Assembly: GCA_045591925.1 (NCBI GenBank)
Contig: JAZNTW010000017.1
Location: forward strand, 1-64,000
DNA: 64,000 nucleotides
Reading direction: 5' to 3'
From: Firm-04 sp045591925
GTDB lineage: Bacteria; Bacillota; Clostridia; Oscillospirales; Ruminococcaceae
This document shows positions 35,971 to 44,354 of the stretch, in pieces. The notes under the pieces are model-generated. The model ran no database searches. It worked only from the letters and a program-made list of their open reading frames with translations, and was not told the DNA's origin. Position numbers and translations under genes: made by a program. Every line of letters begins with the position of its first letter. The stretch's first letter is position 1.

Positions 35971-36690
35971 CTAATTGAATATCACCTCCTGCAAGTCATC
36001 CCGTAGCTGACGGATAATCTTTTTCTCCAGGCGCGAAATATAGGACTGCGAAATTCCGATCAAATCTGCAACCTCTTTCTGCGTTTTCTCCTCACCGCCG
36101 TTCAAGCCGAAGCGCATCTCCATAATCTGCCGTTCGCGCGGATTCAGCCGCATGACCGCCTCCCGAAGCAGCTTGCGCTCGGATTCATTTTCAATATCGC
36201 GGCAGACGGCGTCCTCATCCGTGCCGAGCAAATCGGAAAGCAGAAGCTCATTGCCATCCCAATCGACATTCAGCGGCTCATCAATCGAAATTTCCGCACG
36301 ATACTGCGCAACCTTTCGCAGGTGCATCAATATTTCATTTTCAATACAGCGTGAGGCGTAGGTTGCGAGCTTGATATTCTTCTCCGGTGAAAAGGTCGCA
36401 ACGGCTTTCATCAGACCAATCGAACCAATCGAAATCAAATCGTCCAGCGAGACAGACGGCGTCTCGAATTTTTTTGCGATATAAACGACCAGCCGCAGAT
36501 TATGGACAATCAGCTTTTCCCTTGCGGCAGGGTCACCTGCGGAAAGTGCTGCAAAGGCCTCCGCTTCCTCAGCACGTGACAACGGCGGCGGCAGCTGATC
36601 CGTTCCGCTGATAAAGTAAACCTCTTGTTCTTCTGTCGGCGGCAGCAGTCTGCGGCGCAGAAAGCCGAGCCATAATGCAAACAAATTCAT
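35971..36690 (-). CDS. sigE: Sporulation sigma factor E precursor
   Basis: A 239-residue pro-sigma-E, the first mother-cell-specific sigma factor. A membrane-associating pro-sequence is at the N-terminus (LFALWLGFLRRRLLPP). YFISGTDQLPPPLSRAEE is the segment around which the pro-sequence is removed by SpoIIGA. Region 2 is very well conserved (NLRLVVYIAKKFE, DLISIGSIGLMKAVATF, KLATYASRCIENEILMHLRK) and region 4 ends in a classical helix-turn-helix (EVADLIGISQSYISRLEKK). The start at 36690 follows GAGAGGTG. It is directly downstream of its own protease gene, as in other spore formers. All regions are intact. Confidence 0.95.
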   Translation of the reverse strand: MNLFALWLGFLRRRLLPPTEEQEVYFISGTDQLPPPLSRAEEAEAFAALSAGDPAAREKLIVHNLRLVVYIAKKFETPSVSLDDLISIGSIGLMKAVATFSPEKNIKLATYASRCIENEILMHLRKVAQYRAEISIDEPLNVDWDGNELLLSDLLGTDEDAVCRDIENESERKLLREAVMRLNPRERQIMEMRFGLNGGEEKTQKEVADLIGISQSYISRLEKKIIRQLRDDLQEVIFN

Positions 36691-36726
36691 AGCAAACACC
36701 TCTCGTTCATTGTGAGCCATCCGGCA

Positions 36727-37548
36727 CTATCGGACGCAGCATTCCGGCACAACCGCAGGCGTATTTTCCTGATCGGTCAGCGCGATCAAAATATCAAGCG
36801 GCTGCTTCGTTTTCCCATCCATCGAAAGCAATGCCGCATAATCCGGAAGAAATGCCGGCAGCAAGCATTTCCCCGTGACAGTCTTGACAGGCAGCATCCG
36901 AAAGCCCCTCGCAGAAGCCGCCGCTGTCTCCGCATCGGGATACTGCGACACCCATTGCCCCAGTGCATCCGTGCCGCAAATCACGACCGGTCTGCCTGAA
37001 AATGCGTCACGCAGCGTATTGCCGCTGTCGGACAGCGCCGGCAATATCATATCCATATTACCGAGTCGCAGATGCAGCCGATATGTACGATGTCTCGTGA
37101 CCGCAGCCCGACGCTCCCGAAGCACTGCGATTGCCGCGGCAGCAGTCGTTCCGAGCAGCAGCGTCAGCAGCGACATATCCGCATAAACGACCGTATTTCG
37201 CAGATACCAGCCGGCAGGCGTACACAGCGAAGCAAGCGCCCATACCGCACCGCAAAACAGCAGACTGCTCCCGAAAAACGTCCCCGTCTGCCATAGCAGA
37301 ATGCGCGGATTCCCAAACCCGAACGCAATGCCGCAGAGCATGACCGCAAGCAAAATCCGGCCGAGCAGCAGAGCCGGCAATGGTATTTCGGGCAAAAAAA
37401 CCGTCAGTGCCGAAACAGCCCCCATCAGTGCCGCAATCAGACAGCGCAGCGGCTTCAACGGCGTATGTGTCAGGGCGGCGGTCGCACGCAGCAGCGCATA
37501 ATCTGCCCAGAGATTCGACAGCAGCAGTACATCCAGATAAATCGTCAT
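36727..37548 (-). CDS. spoIIGA: Sigma-E processing aspartic peptidase
   Basis: A 273-residue membrane protease that activates pro-sigma-E at the septum. Five hydrophobic spans occupy the first ~140 residues, beginning MTIYLDVLLLSNLWADYALL. The soluble C-terminal protease domain carries the catalytic motif DSGNTL in ALSDSGNTLRDAFSGRPVVI, matching the SpoIIGA Asp-Ser-Gly-Asn. At 273 residues it is a little shorter than the Bacillus protein. GGTGA precedes the chosen ATG; upstream in-frame starts lie in the repeat at 37624. It ends 37 bases before sigE, forming the expected operon. Confidence 0.92.
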   Translation of the reverse strand: MTIYLDVLLLSNLWADYALLRATAALTHTPLKPLRCLIAALMGAVSALTVFLPEIPLPALLLGRILLAVMLCGIAFGFGNPRILLWQTGTFFGSSLLFCGAVWALASLCTPAGWYLRNTVVYADMSLLTLLLGTTAAAAIAVLRERRAAVTRHRTYRLHLRLGNMDMILPALSDSGNTLRDAFSGRPVVICGTDALGQWVSQYPDAETAAASARGFRMLPVKTVTGKCLLPAFLPDYAALLSMDGKTKQPLDILIALTDQENTPAVVPECCVR

Positions 37549-37623
37549 CACGTTCACCATCCTCAGTATAGCATATCCGCATCGGAAAATTTGTCGAAGG
37601 CGGGCGGTGCTCGCCTCCATTTT

Positions 37624-37668
37624 AAGGCAACGCCGCGCAAAGTCCGCCTTACGGCATGGCGGCACATT
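37624..37668. repeat. MITE-like repeat, left-end fragment
   Basis: This has the left end of the repeat found complete at 43100 and 47764 (AAGGCAACGCCGCGCAAAGT then CCGCCTTACGGCATGGCGG), and then loses similarity. It sits between the divergent spoIIGA and glutamine synthetase genes. Confidence 0.75.
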
Positions 37669-37683
37669 TATTTTCTACTCCCA

Positions 37684-37712
37684 TTGCAATTCCTGCGATA
37701 ATATGCTATAAT
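37684..37712 (+). promoter_or_regulatory. Promoter of glutamine synthetase gene
   Basis: TTGCAA (37684-37689) and TATAAT (37707-37712) with a 17-base spacer. A transcript would start about 75 bases before the chosen ATG. Confidence 0.75.
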
Positions 37713-37793
37713 ATTACGGTAAGAATACTGAAAGTCTGCATTGTAATGAAAGGAGGGGTACAGTCTGCAAACGCGGATTGTATCACAAGAATT

Positions 37794-39905
37794 ATGTTGA
37801 ATACGCAGAATATCCCTTCGCCGGATACCTATTTCGGCTGCAACGTATTTAATGAAACCGTAATGCGGAGCTGTCTGCCGAAAAAGGTCTTTGAAGCGGT
37901 CATGCGTACCCGTAAAATGGGAACGCCGCTGCCGAAGGACGCCGCCGACTCTGTTGCAAACGCAATGAAGGAATGGGCAGTTGCAAATAACTGCACGCAT
38001 TTCACACACTGGTTCCAGCCGATGACCGGCGTAACCGCAGAAAAGCATGACGCGTTCCTCACGCCTGTCTCCGGCGGTGTCATTCTCGATTTTTCCGGCA
38101 AGGAGCTGATAAAGGGCGAATCCGATGCGTCCTCATTCCCGTCCGGCGGTCTGCGTGCAACCTTTGAAGCGCGCGGCTATACGGCATGGGACCCGACCTC
38201 CGACGCATTCATCAAGGATCGCACCCTCTGCATCCCGACCGGCTTTGTTTCCTACACCGGCGAGGTGCTTGATAAAAAAACACCGTTGCTCCGCTCGATG
38301 GAAGCCGTCAGCCGTGCAAGCGTCCGGATGCTCCGTCTGTTCGGCAATGAAAAGGTACAGCGCGTCATGACGAACGTTGGTCCGGAGCAGGAATATTTCC
38401 TGATCGACAAGGCAAGCTACGACGCTCGTGAGGACCTCATCCTGACCGGCAGAACGCTGTTCGGTGCAAAGCCGCCGAAGGGCGAGGAAATGGATGACCA
38501 CTATTTCGGAAATCTGACACAGAGAGTGTCCGATTTCATGCGTGAGCTGGACGAAGAACTCTGGAAGCTCGGCATCTACGCAAAAACCGAGCATAACGAG
38601 GTCGCGCCGGCACAGCATGAGCTTGCTCCGGTCTATACGACCTCCAATATCGCTGCCGACCACAATCAGCTTACGATGGAGCTGATGAAGAAAATCGCGC
38701 GCAAGCACGGACTTGTCTGCCTGCTGCACGAGAAGCCGTTCGCAGGCATCAGCGGTTCCGGCAAGCACAATAACTGGTCGCTCTCGACCGATGACGGTCA
38801 AAATCTGCTCGACCCCGGTGACACACCGCAGGATAATATGCAGTTTTTGCTGGTGCTCTGCGCATTTCTCAAGGGTGTGCGCGAATATGCACCGCTGCTC
38901 CGGATTTCCTCGGCATCTGCCGGAAACGACTGCCGTTTGGGCGGCAACGAAGCACCGCCGACCGTTATCTCGGTCTTTATCGGTGATGACCTGCAGCGCG
39001 TGCTTGACGCCATTGAGCAGGGCAAAGCGCTGGATGGCCTCGGCAAGGAACGTTTCAACATCGGCGTAAATGCAATCCCACAGTTCCGCAAGGATACCAC
39101 AGACCGCAACCGTACATCCCCGATGGCATTTACCGGTAACAAATTCGAGTTCCGTATGCTCGGCGCGGCAGATTCCATTTCCTGCTTCAATTTCGTCATG
39201 AATACCATCTTCGCATATGAAATCACCAGATTCTGCGAAGAGCTTGAACAGGCTGCGGATTTCCAAGCCGCGCTCAAGGAACTGCTCGTGCGCACCATTC
39301 GCGAAAATAAGGATATCATCTTCAACGGAAACGGCTATGGCGACGCTTGGTTTGCCGAGTGTAAACGGCGCGGTCTGCCGAACTATCCGTCCACGGTCGA
39401 AGCACTGATGCAGTATGACCGTCCGGAATTTGTTGCAATTTTCGAGGAAATGAATGTCCTGAATAAGGCAGAGATCACCTCTCGTAAGGAGATTCTGCTT
39501 GAAAACTACAGCAAAACCGTCGGCATTGAGGCGAAAACGATGCTTGATATCGCGCGCAAAAAGATTCTGCCGGTCTGCATTTCGTATACCAAGCAGCTTT
39601 GCGAAGCCATCACCATCAAGGAACAGCTTTCCCCGATGCTGCATATCAGCTCCGCTGTTGAGGACGCACTTGCGGTACAAATCAGCGATCTGACAGCAGG
39701 TTTATATGATGCCATCGAGGATTTGCGCGAAATGATTCAAATTGCGTCCAGAGCAGACGGCGTTGTCGCAACCGCAGAAGCATATCGCCAAAAGGTCATT
39801 CCGGCAATGGGTCGCCTGCGCGCAACCGCCGATGCACTGGAGGTCTTGATTCCGCAGAATCAGTGGCCGTTCCCTGCATATTCCGAAATTCTCTATAATA
39901 TCTGA
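37794..39905 (+). CDS. glnN: Glutamine synthetase, type III
   Basis: A 703-residue GSIII, which makes glutamine from glutamate, ammonia and ATP. The type is shown by its size and by family blocks: N-terminal FGCNVFNETVMRSCLPKKVF, THWFQPMTGVTAEKHDAFLTP, GPEQEYFLID, KTEHNEVAPAQHELAP, ISGSGKHNNWSLSTD, and NRTSPMAFTGNKFEFRMLGA. GSIII is common in Bacteroides and Ruminococcus-type bacteria. The start is uncertain: an in-frame ATG at 37746 would add 16 residues, and neither start has a good ribosome site, although AAAGGAGGGG sits just inside the longer version. The stop overlaps mutY by one base. Confidence 0.95.
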   Translation: MLNTQNIPSPDTYFGCNVFNETVMRSCLPKKVFEAVMRTRKMGTPLPKDAADSVANAMKEWAVANNCTHFTHWFQPMTGVTAEKHDAFLTPVSGGVILDFSGKELIKGESDASSFPSGGLRATFEARGYTAWDPTSDAFIKDRTLCIPTGFVSYTGEVLDKKTPLLRSMEAVSRASVRMLRLFGNEKVQRVMTNVGPEQEYFLIDKASYDAREDLILTGRTLFGAKPPKGEEMDDHYFGNLTQRVSDFMRELDEELWKLGIYAKTEHNEVAPAQHELAPVYTTSNIAADHNQLTMELMKKIARKHGLVCLLHEKPFAGISGSGKHNNWSLSTDDGQNLLDPGDTPQDNMQFLLVLCAFLKGVREYAPLLRISSASAGNDCRLGGNEAPPTVISVFIGDDLQRVLDAIEQGKALDGLGKERFNIGVNAIPQFRKDTTDRNRTSPMAFTGNKFEFRMLGAADSISCFNFVMNTIFAYEITRFCEELEQAADFQAALKELLVRTIRENKDIIFNGNGYGDAWFAECKRRGLPNYPSTVEALMQYDRPEFVAIFEEMNVLNKAEITSRKEILLENYSKTVGIEAKTMLDIARKKILPVCISYTKQLCEAITIKEQLSPMLHISSAVEDALAVQISDLTAGLYDAIEDLREMIQIASRADGVVATAEAYRQKVIPAMGRLRATADALEVLIPQNQWPFPAYSEILYNI

Positions 39906-40966
39906 TGAACAACACAGCATCCGAGCATACCCTGCGGCAAGCGATACAAAAGCTGCCGCAGTGGTTTCATGAAAACAAGCGTGATTTGCCTTGGCGTACA
40001 GACCGCGAACCGTATCATGTATGGCTCTCGGAAATCATGTTGCAGCAAACCAGAGTGGAAGCCGTCAAGCCGTATTACGCAAGATTTCTCGATGTCATTC
40101 CGGATATCAAAACGTTGAGCGAATGCGAGCAGGATACGCTGATGAAGCTCTGGGAAGGACTCGGCTACTACAGCCGCGCACGCAATCTCCAAAAGGCAGC
40201 GAAGCAGATCATGACCGATTTTCGCGGTGAATTTCCACGTACCTACAAGGAAATCCGTTCCCTTGCAGGCATCGGTGATTATACTGCCGGCGCAATCGCT
40301 TCCATCTGCTTTGACCTGCCGGAGCCGGCTGTCGATGGCAATGTTCTGCGCGTGTATACAAGATTGCTTGCCGACGCGCGCTTGACCGATACGCTTTCGG
40401 TCAAGCGTGATATCCGCGATGCACTGCGGCTTGTCTATCTTGACGCTGCATCCGGTACACGCGGTATATTGACGCAGGCGCTCATGGAGCTTGGTGCAAC
40501 CGTCTGTGTCCCGAACGGGATGCCGCATTGCGATAGCTGTCCCTTACAAGCAGACTGCGCCGCGTTTCGCTGTGGGACATTCAGTGAATATCCGGTGCGT
40601 AAACAGAAAAAATCGCGTAAAATCGAAACATATACCGTATATGTTTTACAGCATGGCGATCAAATCGCATTGCAAAAGCGTCCGGACACCGGTTTGCTTG
40701 CCGGACTCTGGGAGCTTCCGCATCTGGACGGCAGCCGGGATGCACAGGCTGCTCTGGACAGCGCATCGGTCTTTCGGGCAGGCGCGGCAGAAATTGTATC
40801 CCTGCGGTCATGTGTACATATTTTCACGCATATTGAATGGCACATGACAGTCGTACATTTGCTTGTAAACCAAATGCCCAACAACTTTACTTGGGTAACG
40901 CCGGAACAGCTTGCTTCGGATACCGCATTGCCGACAGCGTTTCGGATTTGTTTGCCGACCACATGA
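39905..40966 (+). CDS. mutY: A/G-specific adenine glycosylase
   Basis: A 353-residue DNA-repair enzyme that removes adenine mispaired with 8-oxoguanine. The N-terminal HhH-GPD domain has LPWRTDREPYHVWLSEIMLQQT, the helix-hairpin-helix SLAGIGDYTAGAIAS and catalytic-type Asp in PEPAVDGNVLR. A four-Cys [4Fe-4S] ligand set is seen (CVPNGMPHC-DS-C-PLQAD-C). The C-terminal NUDIX-like domain is at about 235-350 (LLAGLWELPHL). The ATG overlaps the glutamine synthetase stop (TGATG), so the genes are co-translated. Confidence 0.95.
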   Translation: MNNTASEHTLRQAIQKLPQWFHENKRDLPWRTDREPYHVWLSEIMLQQTRVEAVKPYYARFLDVIPDIKTLSECEQDTLMKLWEGLGYYSRARNLQKAAKQIMTDFRGEFPRTYKEIRSLAGIGDYTAGAIASICFDLPEPAVDGNVLRVYTRLLADARLTDTLSVKRDIRDALRLVYLDAASGTRGILTQALMELGATVCVPNGMPHCDSCPLQADCAAFRCGTFSEYPVRKQKKSRKIETYTVYVLQHGDQIALQKRPDTGLLAGLWELPHLDGSRDAQAALDSASVFRAGAAEIVSLRSCVHIFTHIEWHMTVVHLLVNQMPNNFTWVTPEQLASDTALPTAFRICLPTT

Positions 40967-40970
40967 AGTA

Positions 40971-41008
40971 TTTAAGGCAACACCAACTCTGTGCGGTATT
41001 GCCTTAAA
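40971..41008. repeat. MITE-like repeat, minimal copy
   Basis: A 38-base palindrome (TTTAAGGCAACACC ... GGTATTGCCTTAAA) that joins the left tip of the repeat directly to its right end, as if the middle had been deleted at CACC. It lies just after mutY and may serve as a terminator. Confidence 0.7.
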
Positions 41009-41042
41009 ATGATACTTGATTGACAAAAAGGAGGTTCACTTT

Positions 41043-42305
41043 ATGCCACGTTCATCCGGAGGAGGCAGCCGCAGCGGAGGCAGCCGCAGCGGAGGCAGGC
41101 GCGGTGGTGGCGGCAGGCGCGGTGGTGCCGGCTACAGTCGCCGCAACTCCATACCGCCCATCAGCAAAACCCGTTATCCCGGCGCAAGACGCTATCGCTA
41201 TTACCGCAGAGGCCGCTATCATTATTTCTATACTGCCCGCGAGGGAAAATTTTTCCATCCTGCGCGCCTTATCCTGGTTATATTCTACCTTCCGTTTTTA
41301 GCGGCATTCCTTCCGCCGCTGTTTTTGGGTATTGCCTCGCAATTCCAAAAAGCCGATTCTGAAATCATCATCAAGGATGAAGCAAATGTGCTGGAAAATG
41401 AAGCTGTGCTGAGAGAATCCCTCAATGCCTTTTATGAAAAAACCAAGATCACACCGGCTGTCATCACCGTCAATAATGAAACATGGGAAGAAAACTATAT
41501 CGAGCTGGCCGACTACGCCTATGACCGCTATCTCTCCGAATTCGATGACGAAATGCACTGGCTGATTGTGTATTCCGAGCCGAGTATCAAGGAAACCGAG
41601 CACTTTGAGTGGTACTGGGAGGGTATGCAGGGTGACAATACCGGCGGTACACTGACAGATGAGGTCACAGGCTACTTCAATAATAAGCTTCAAGGCTGTC
41701 TGATGGTGTCAACCGACAATATTGCAGAAGATATGTCGGATGCTTTCGATTCAGTGACTTCGATTGCGAAAAAGCACGGGATCCTATTACCTTTCTCATT
41801 ATCTACGTTGTTCCCGCTGGCATTTATCTTGTTCCACGCGTATTTCATGCTCGGACTGAACGAACTGAAATACCGCAAGGCAGAACTCGACCCGGATGAT
41901 CCCGGTGATGATGCAGAAGCGTTCGACCGATTCAGCTTCGATGCGCAGCGTCCCTATCATTCACCGAGAGCCCATTGTTCGCAGCAGCCCTATGGCTCGC
42001 AGCAGCCTACGCCCCCGCAACCGATTGCATCTCCGGATGATGAACGAAAGTCGATGGAATCGCTGACTGCGCCGAGTCCTGTGCAGGAATCGTTCCTGAA
42101 TCTGCCGGATGCGCCAATCGTGTCGCCGCCGCCGGTAGAGCTTCCGCCGCCGGTACAGATACCGCCGCCGATTCTGTCGCCGGAACCGCAGAGCGAGGAG
42201 GTAAGCTGTCTCTATTGCGGCACAAAGTATTTCAAGGGCATCAAATATTGTCCCGGATGCGGCATTGCCGTAATTGATCTTTCCAGCAACAATCCGTTTG
42301 GATAA
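41043..42305 (+). CDS. Membrane protein with TPM-like domain and zinc ribbon
   Basis: A 420-residue protein. Residues 2-35 are Arg/Gly/Ser repeats (GGSRSGGRRGGGG). A span at about 78-101 (LILVIFYLPFLAAFLPPLFLG) leads to a TPM/YgcG-like extracellular domain at about 112-240 (IIIKDEANVLENEAVLRESLNAFYEKTKITPAVITV). A second span is at about 250-270; then a Pro-rich section with repeated VELPPPVQIPPP, and a C-terminal zinc ribbon CLYCGTKYFKGIKYCPGCG. AAAAGGAGG precedes the ATG. Similar domain sets occur in Ruminococcaceae, function not known. Confidence 0.8.
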   Translation: MPRSSGGGSRSGGSRSGGRRGGGGRRGGAGYSRRNSIPPISKTRYPGARRYRYYRRGRYHYFYTAREGKFFHPARLILVIFYLPFLAAFLPPLFLGIASQFQKADSEIIIKDEANVLENEAVLRESLNAFYEKTKITPAVITVNNETWEENYIELADYAYDRYLSEFDDEMHWLIVYSEPSIKETEHFEWYWEGMQGDNTGGTLTDEVTGYFNNKLQGCLMVSTDNIAEDMSDAFDSVTSIAKKHGILLPFSLSTLFPLAFILFHAYFMLGLNELKYRKAELDPDDPGDDAEAFDRFSFDAQRPYHSPRAHCSQQPYGSQQPTPPQPIASPDDERKSMESLTAPSPVQESFLNLPDAPIVSPPPVELPPPVQIPPPILSPEPQSEEVSCLYCGTKYFKGIKYCPGCGIAVIDLSSNNPFG

Positions 42306-42336
42306 TCTGCAATCAAATCAGAAAGGAAGATTTCTC

Positions 42337-42990
42337 ATGACCTATAAGGAAGAATTTATCAAGTTTATGACCGAATGCGGCGTTCTGACATTTGGTGACT
42401 TCACGCTGAAATCGGGCAGAAAAGCACCGTATTTCATCAATACCGGCAACTACAAAACCGGCAAGCAGCTCTGCCGTCTCGGTGAATATTATGCAGCCTG
42501 TATGCAGGAGCATGGTCTGAAAGCCGATGTCCTGTTCGGACCTGCTTACAAGGGCATTCCGCTTGCGGCGGCAGCGTCCATTGCGCTCTGGAAGGAGCAT
42601 GGCGTTGAGGTCGGCTATGCCTATGACCGCAAAGAGGTCAAGGATCACGGAGAGGGCGGCATGATTGTCGGCTCCAAGCTCGAAGATGGCACAAAGGTCA
42701 TTCTGATTGAGGATGTTATGACCTCCGGCAAGGCGCTTCGCGAGGTTTATCCGAAACTGAAATCCGTTGCAAATGTGGAAATTGCCGGCATGATCATCAC
42801 CGTTGACAGACAGGAAAAGGGCTTGCAGAGCGAGCAATCCGCTGTGCAGGAGGTCAAGGCTGAGTTCGGCATTGACGTCTATTCGATTGTCACTGTCAGC
42901 GATATCATCGCAGCGATCGAGAACGATGTCATCGACGGCAAGGCATATCTGCCGCAGATGCTTGCATACCGCGAGCAGTACGGCGTATAA
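42337..42990 (+). CDS. pyrE: Orotate phosphoribosyltransferase
   Basis: A 217-residue type I phosphoribosyltransferase joining orotate to PRPP to give OMP in pyrimidine synthesis. The PRPP-binding motif is VILIEDVMTSGKALRE; the catalytic-loop Lys/His part is KEVKDHGEGG; FTLKSGRKAPYFINTG is typical of the N-terminus. RBS GAAAGGAAG. A strong terminator follows. It stands alone, without other pyr genes in this window. Confidence 0.95.
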   Translation: MTYKEEFIKFMTECGVLTFGDFTLKSGRKAPYFINTGNYKTGKQLCRLGEYYAACMQEHGLKADVLFGPAYKGIPLAAAASIALWKEHGVEVGYAYDRKEVKDHGEGGMIVGSKLEDGTKVILIEDVMTSGKALREVYPKLKSVANVEIAGMIITVDRQEKGLQSEQSAVQEVKAEFGIDVYSIVTVSDIIAAIENDVIDGKAYLPQMLAYREQYGV

Positions 42991-43060
42991 TTCAGAGCCG
43001 CGTGCGTTTGTGAAAAAGAGATTTTCGCAGCAGACACGCCCCACCCCGGCAATACATTTT

Positions 43061-43095
43061 AGCGCGAAGCAAACCAGATGCTTCGCGCTTTTTTG
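43061..43095 (+). terminator. Terminator of pyrE
   Basis: AGCGCGAAGC (43061-43070) pairs with GCTTCGCGCT (43080-43089), followed by a run of six T. Confidence 0.9.
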
Positions 43096-43099
43096 ATAT

Positions 43100-43275
43100 A
43101 AGGCAACACCACGCAAAGTCCGCCTTACGGCTTGGCGGCACATCTACTTGCATATTTTCCGCCATCTTGCACAGAAATTCCTTGCTGGGCGTCAGCCCAG
43201 CGGCGTCATTTCTATACAATCTGACGAAAAATCTGACCGCGTATCTGCACCACCAACTCTGTGCGGTATTGCCAT
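43100..43275. repeat. MITE-like repeat, full copy with internal insertion
   Basis: The left end is AAGGCAACACCACGCAAAGT and the right end is the inverted ACTCTGTGCGGTATTGCC. It is about 26 bases longer than the copy at 47764-47913, with extra sequence after CTGGGCGTC and around GACGAAAAATCTGAC. The terminal inverted repeats match at about 16-17 of 20 positions. Confidence 0.85.
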
Positions 43276-43282
43276 AAATAAT

Positions 43283-43312
43283 GCCGCAGATTTCATGTGT
43301 CTGCGGCTTTTT
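43283..43312 (+). terminator. Hairpin between repeat and comEA-like gene
   Basis: GCCGCAG (43283-43289) pairs with CTGCGGC (43301-43307), followed by TTTTTC on the plus strand. On the minus strand it lies just past the comEA-like stop and could act for that gene too. Confidence 0.65.
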
Positions 43313-44076
43313 CATGGATTCGATGCAGGCGCGACCGAATAGGGATCGCCTACAATATAAAGATATTGCTTTAACGTATACTCAAAGTAATCACCCGGAA
43401 CACCCTCTGCAAGCGATATCTCATAAATTCCGTGATAGCCCTTGAGATTGCTGCGCATCGTGAGGATCGCGTCTGCCATTTCCACGGTCATACCCGGCAG
43501 CGTCAGCAGTTCCTCTCGCGTGACGGTATTCGCGTCATATGTCTTATTATAGTATACGGGTTCTTCCGGTAAAATCTCCGGCGCATCGGTGTATTCCGGC
43601 GCAGGGGATATCGGCTCGGATTGCGCAATTTCATCCGGAATTTCAAATTCCGCCATAACCCGAAGCATCAATTCTTCACCAATTCCGTCGATTTCACATA
43701 GCTCCATACGCGATGTAAACCCACCGAGCGCGGTGCGTTTGGCGATAATTGCCTCCGCGAGCGTATCACCGATGCCGTCAACGCGCTTGAGGTCGATGAC
43801 GGTTGCACGGTTCAGATTGTATTCCGGCGGCGCGGTTACAGGTGGCTCGGTTTCCGGCTTCGGTTCGGTCGTGACAGGCTGATGCTGCACGGCTGTGGTG
43901 ACCGGAAGAATTGTACGCTGCGTAGATTCCGAGAGCGTCATTTCCGTGATGGCAGGCTCGGTCAGGACAGTGATTTCCAGCTCTTTTTGCGGTTTTTCCA
44001 GCTTGATGCCGATTGCACCAAGGAGCAGAAGCGCAGAAATTCCCGTAATCCAATATGCACTCCATTTCTTGCTCAT
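43312..44076 (-). CDS. ComEA-like helix-hairpin-helix protein
   Basis: A 254-residue membrane-anchored protein. One span near the N-terminus (YWITGISALLLLGAIGI), then a Thr/Pro-rich spacer (about 35-85), and two helix-hairpin-helix units: NLNRATVIDLKRVDGIGDTL with IIAKRTALGGF at about 86-145, and NTVTREELLTLPGMTVEMADAIL at about 185-210. Proteins of the ComEA type bind DNA outside the membrane in competence, but in this organism other competence genes are not seen here. The start overlaps the stop of the dpaA remnant (ATGA). Confidence 0.75.
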   Translation of the reverse strand: MSKKWSAYWITGISALLLLGAIGIKLEKPQKELEITVLTEPAITEMTLSESTQRTILPVTTAVQHQPVTTEPKPETEPPVTAPPEYNLNRATVIDLKRVDGIGDTLAEAIIAKRTALGGFTSRMELCEIDGIGEELMLRVMAEFEIPDEIAQSEPISPAPEYTDAPEILPEEPVYYNKTYDANTVTREELLTLPGMTVEMADAILTMRSNLKGYHGIYEISLAEGVPGDYFEYTLKQYLYIVGDPYSVAPASNP

Positions 44077-44354
44077 GCCGTCACCGCCTTTTCCGCACTG
44101 ATAGGGATGATGTCTCCGACACCATCCCCACCCGGCTTTGAAGCCAGATCCAGGAGCAATGCTTTTGGCTGCAGCAAACGCAGTCTGCGTGCGTCCAGAA
44201 GCATTGCCGGAACTGTGTTGATAATCAGTGGAAATGTACCCAGTACCGTGTCAAGTGCGTGCATCGGCAGCGCACGGCAGCCTTCGCCTTCGCACCGCCA
44301 TAGGCGCAGAGAGGAAACCCTGTTGTCAGTCTCTCCAGCGCCTGCGGAATGCAA
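44073..44354 (-). pseudogene. Remnant of dipicolinate synthase subunit A
   Basis: A 93-codon frame in which about 50 residues match the NAD-dependent C-terminal part of DpaA/SpoVFA: FPLIINTVPAMLLDARRLRL then PKALLLDLASKPGG, the family's NT-P and DLASKPGG landmarks. The family protein is about 290 residues; the N-terminal half and the end after SKPGG are missing. The frame overlaps the end of the AraC gene and ends in an ATGA overlap with the comEA-like gene. I read it as a decayed fragment, although it might still be translated as a leader for the comEA-like gene. Confidence 0.65.

Noticed and set aside
38133..39680. 515-codon minus-strand ORF opposite glutamine synthetase
   Set aside because: Glutamine synthetase III is unambiguous on the plus strand; the reverse frame has no domain or start site.
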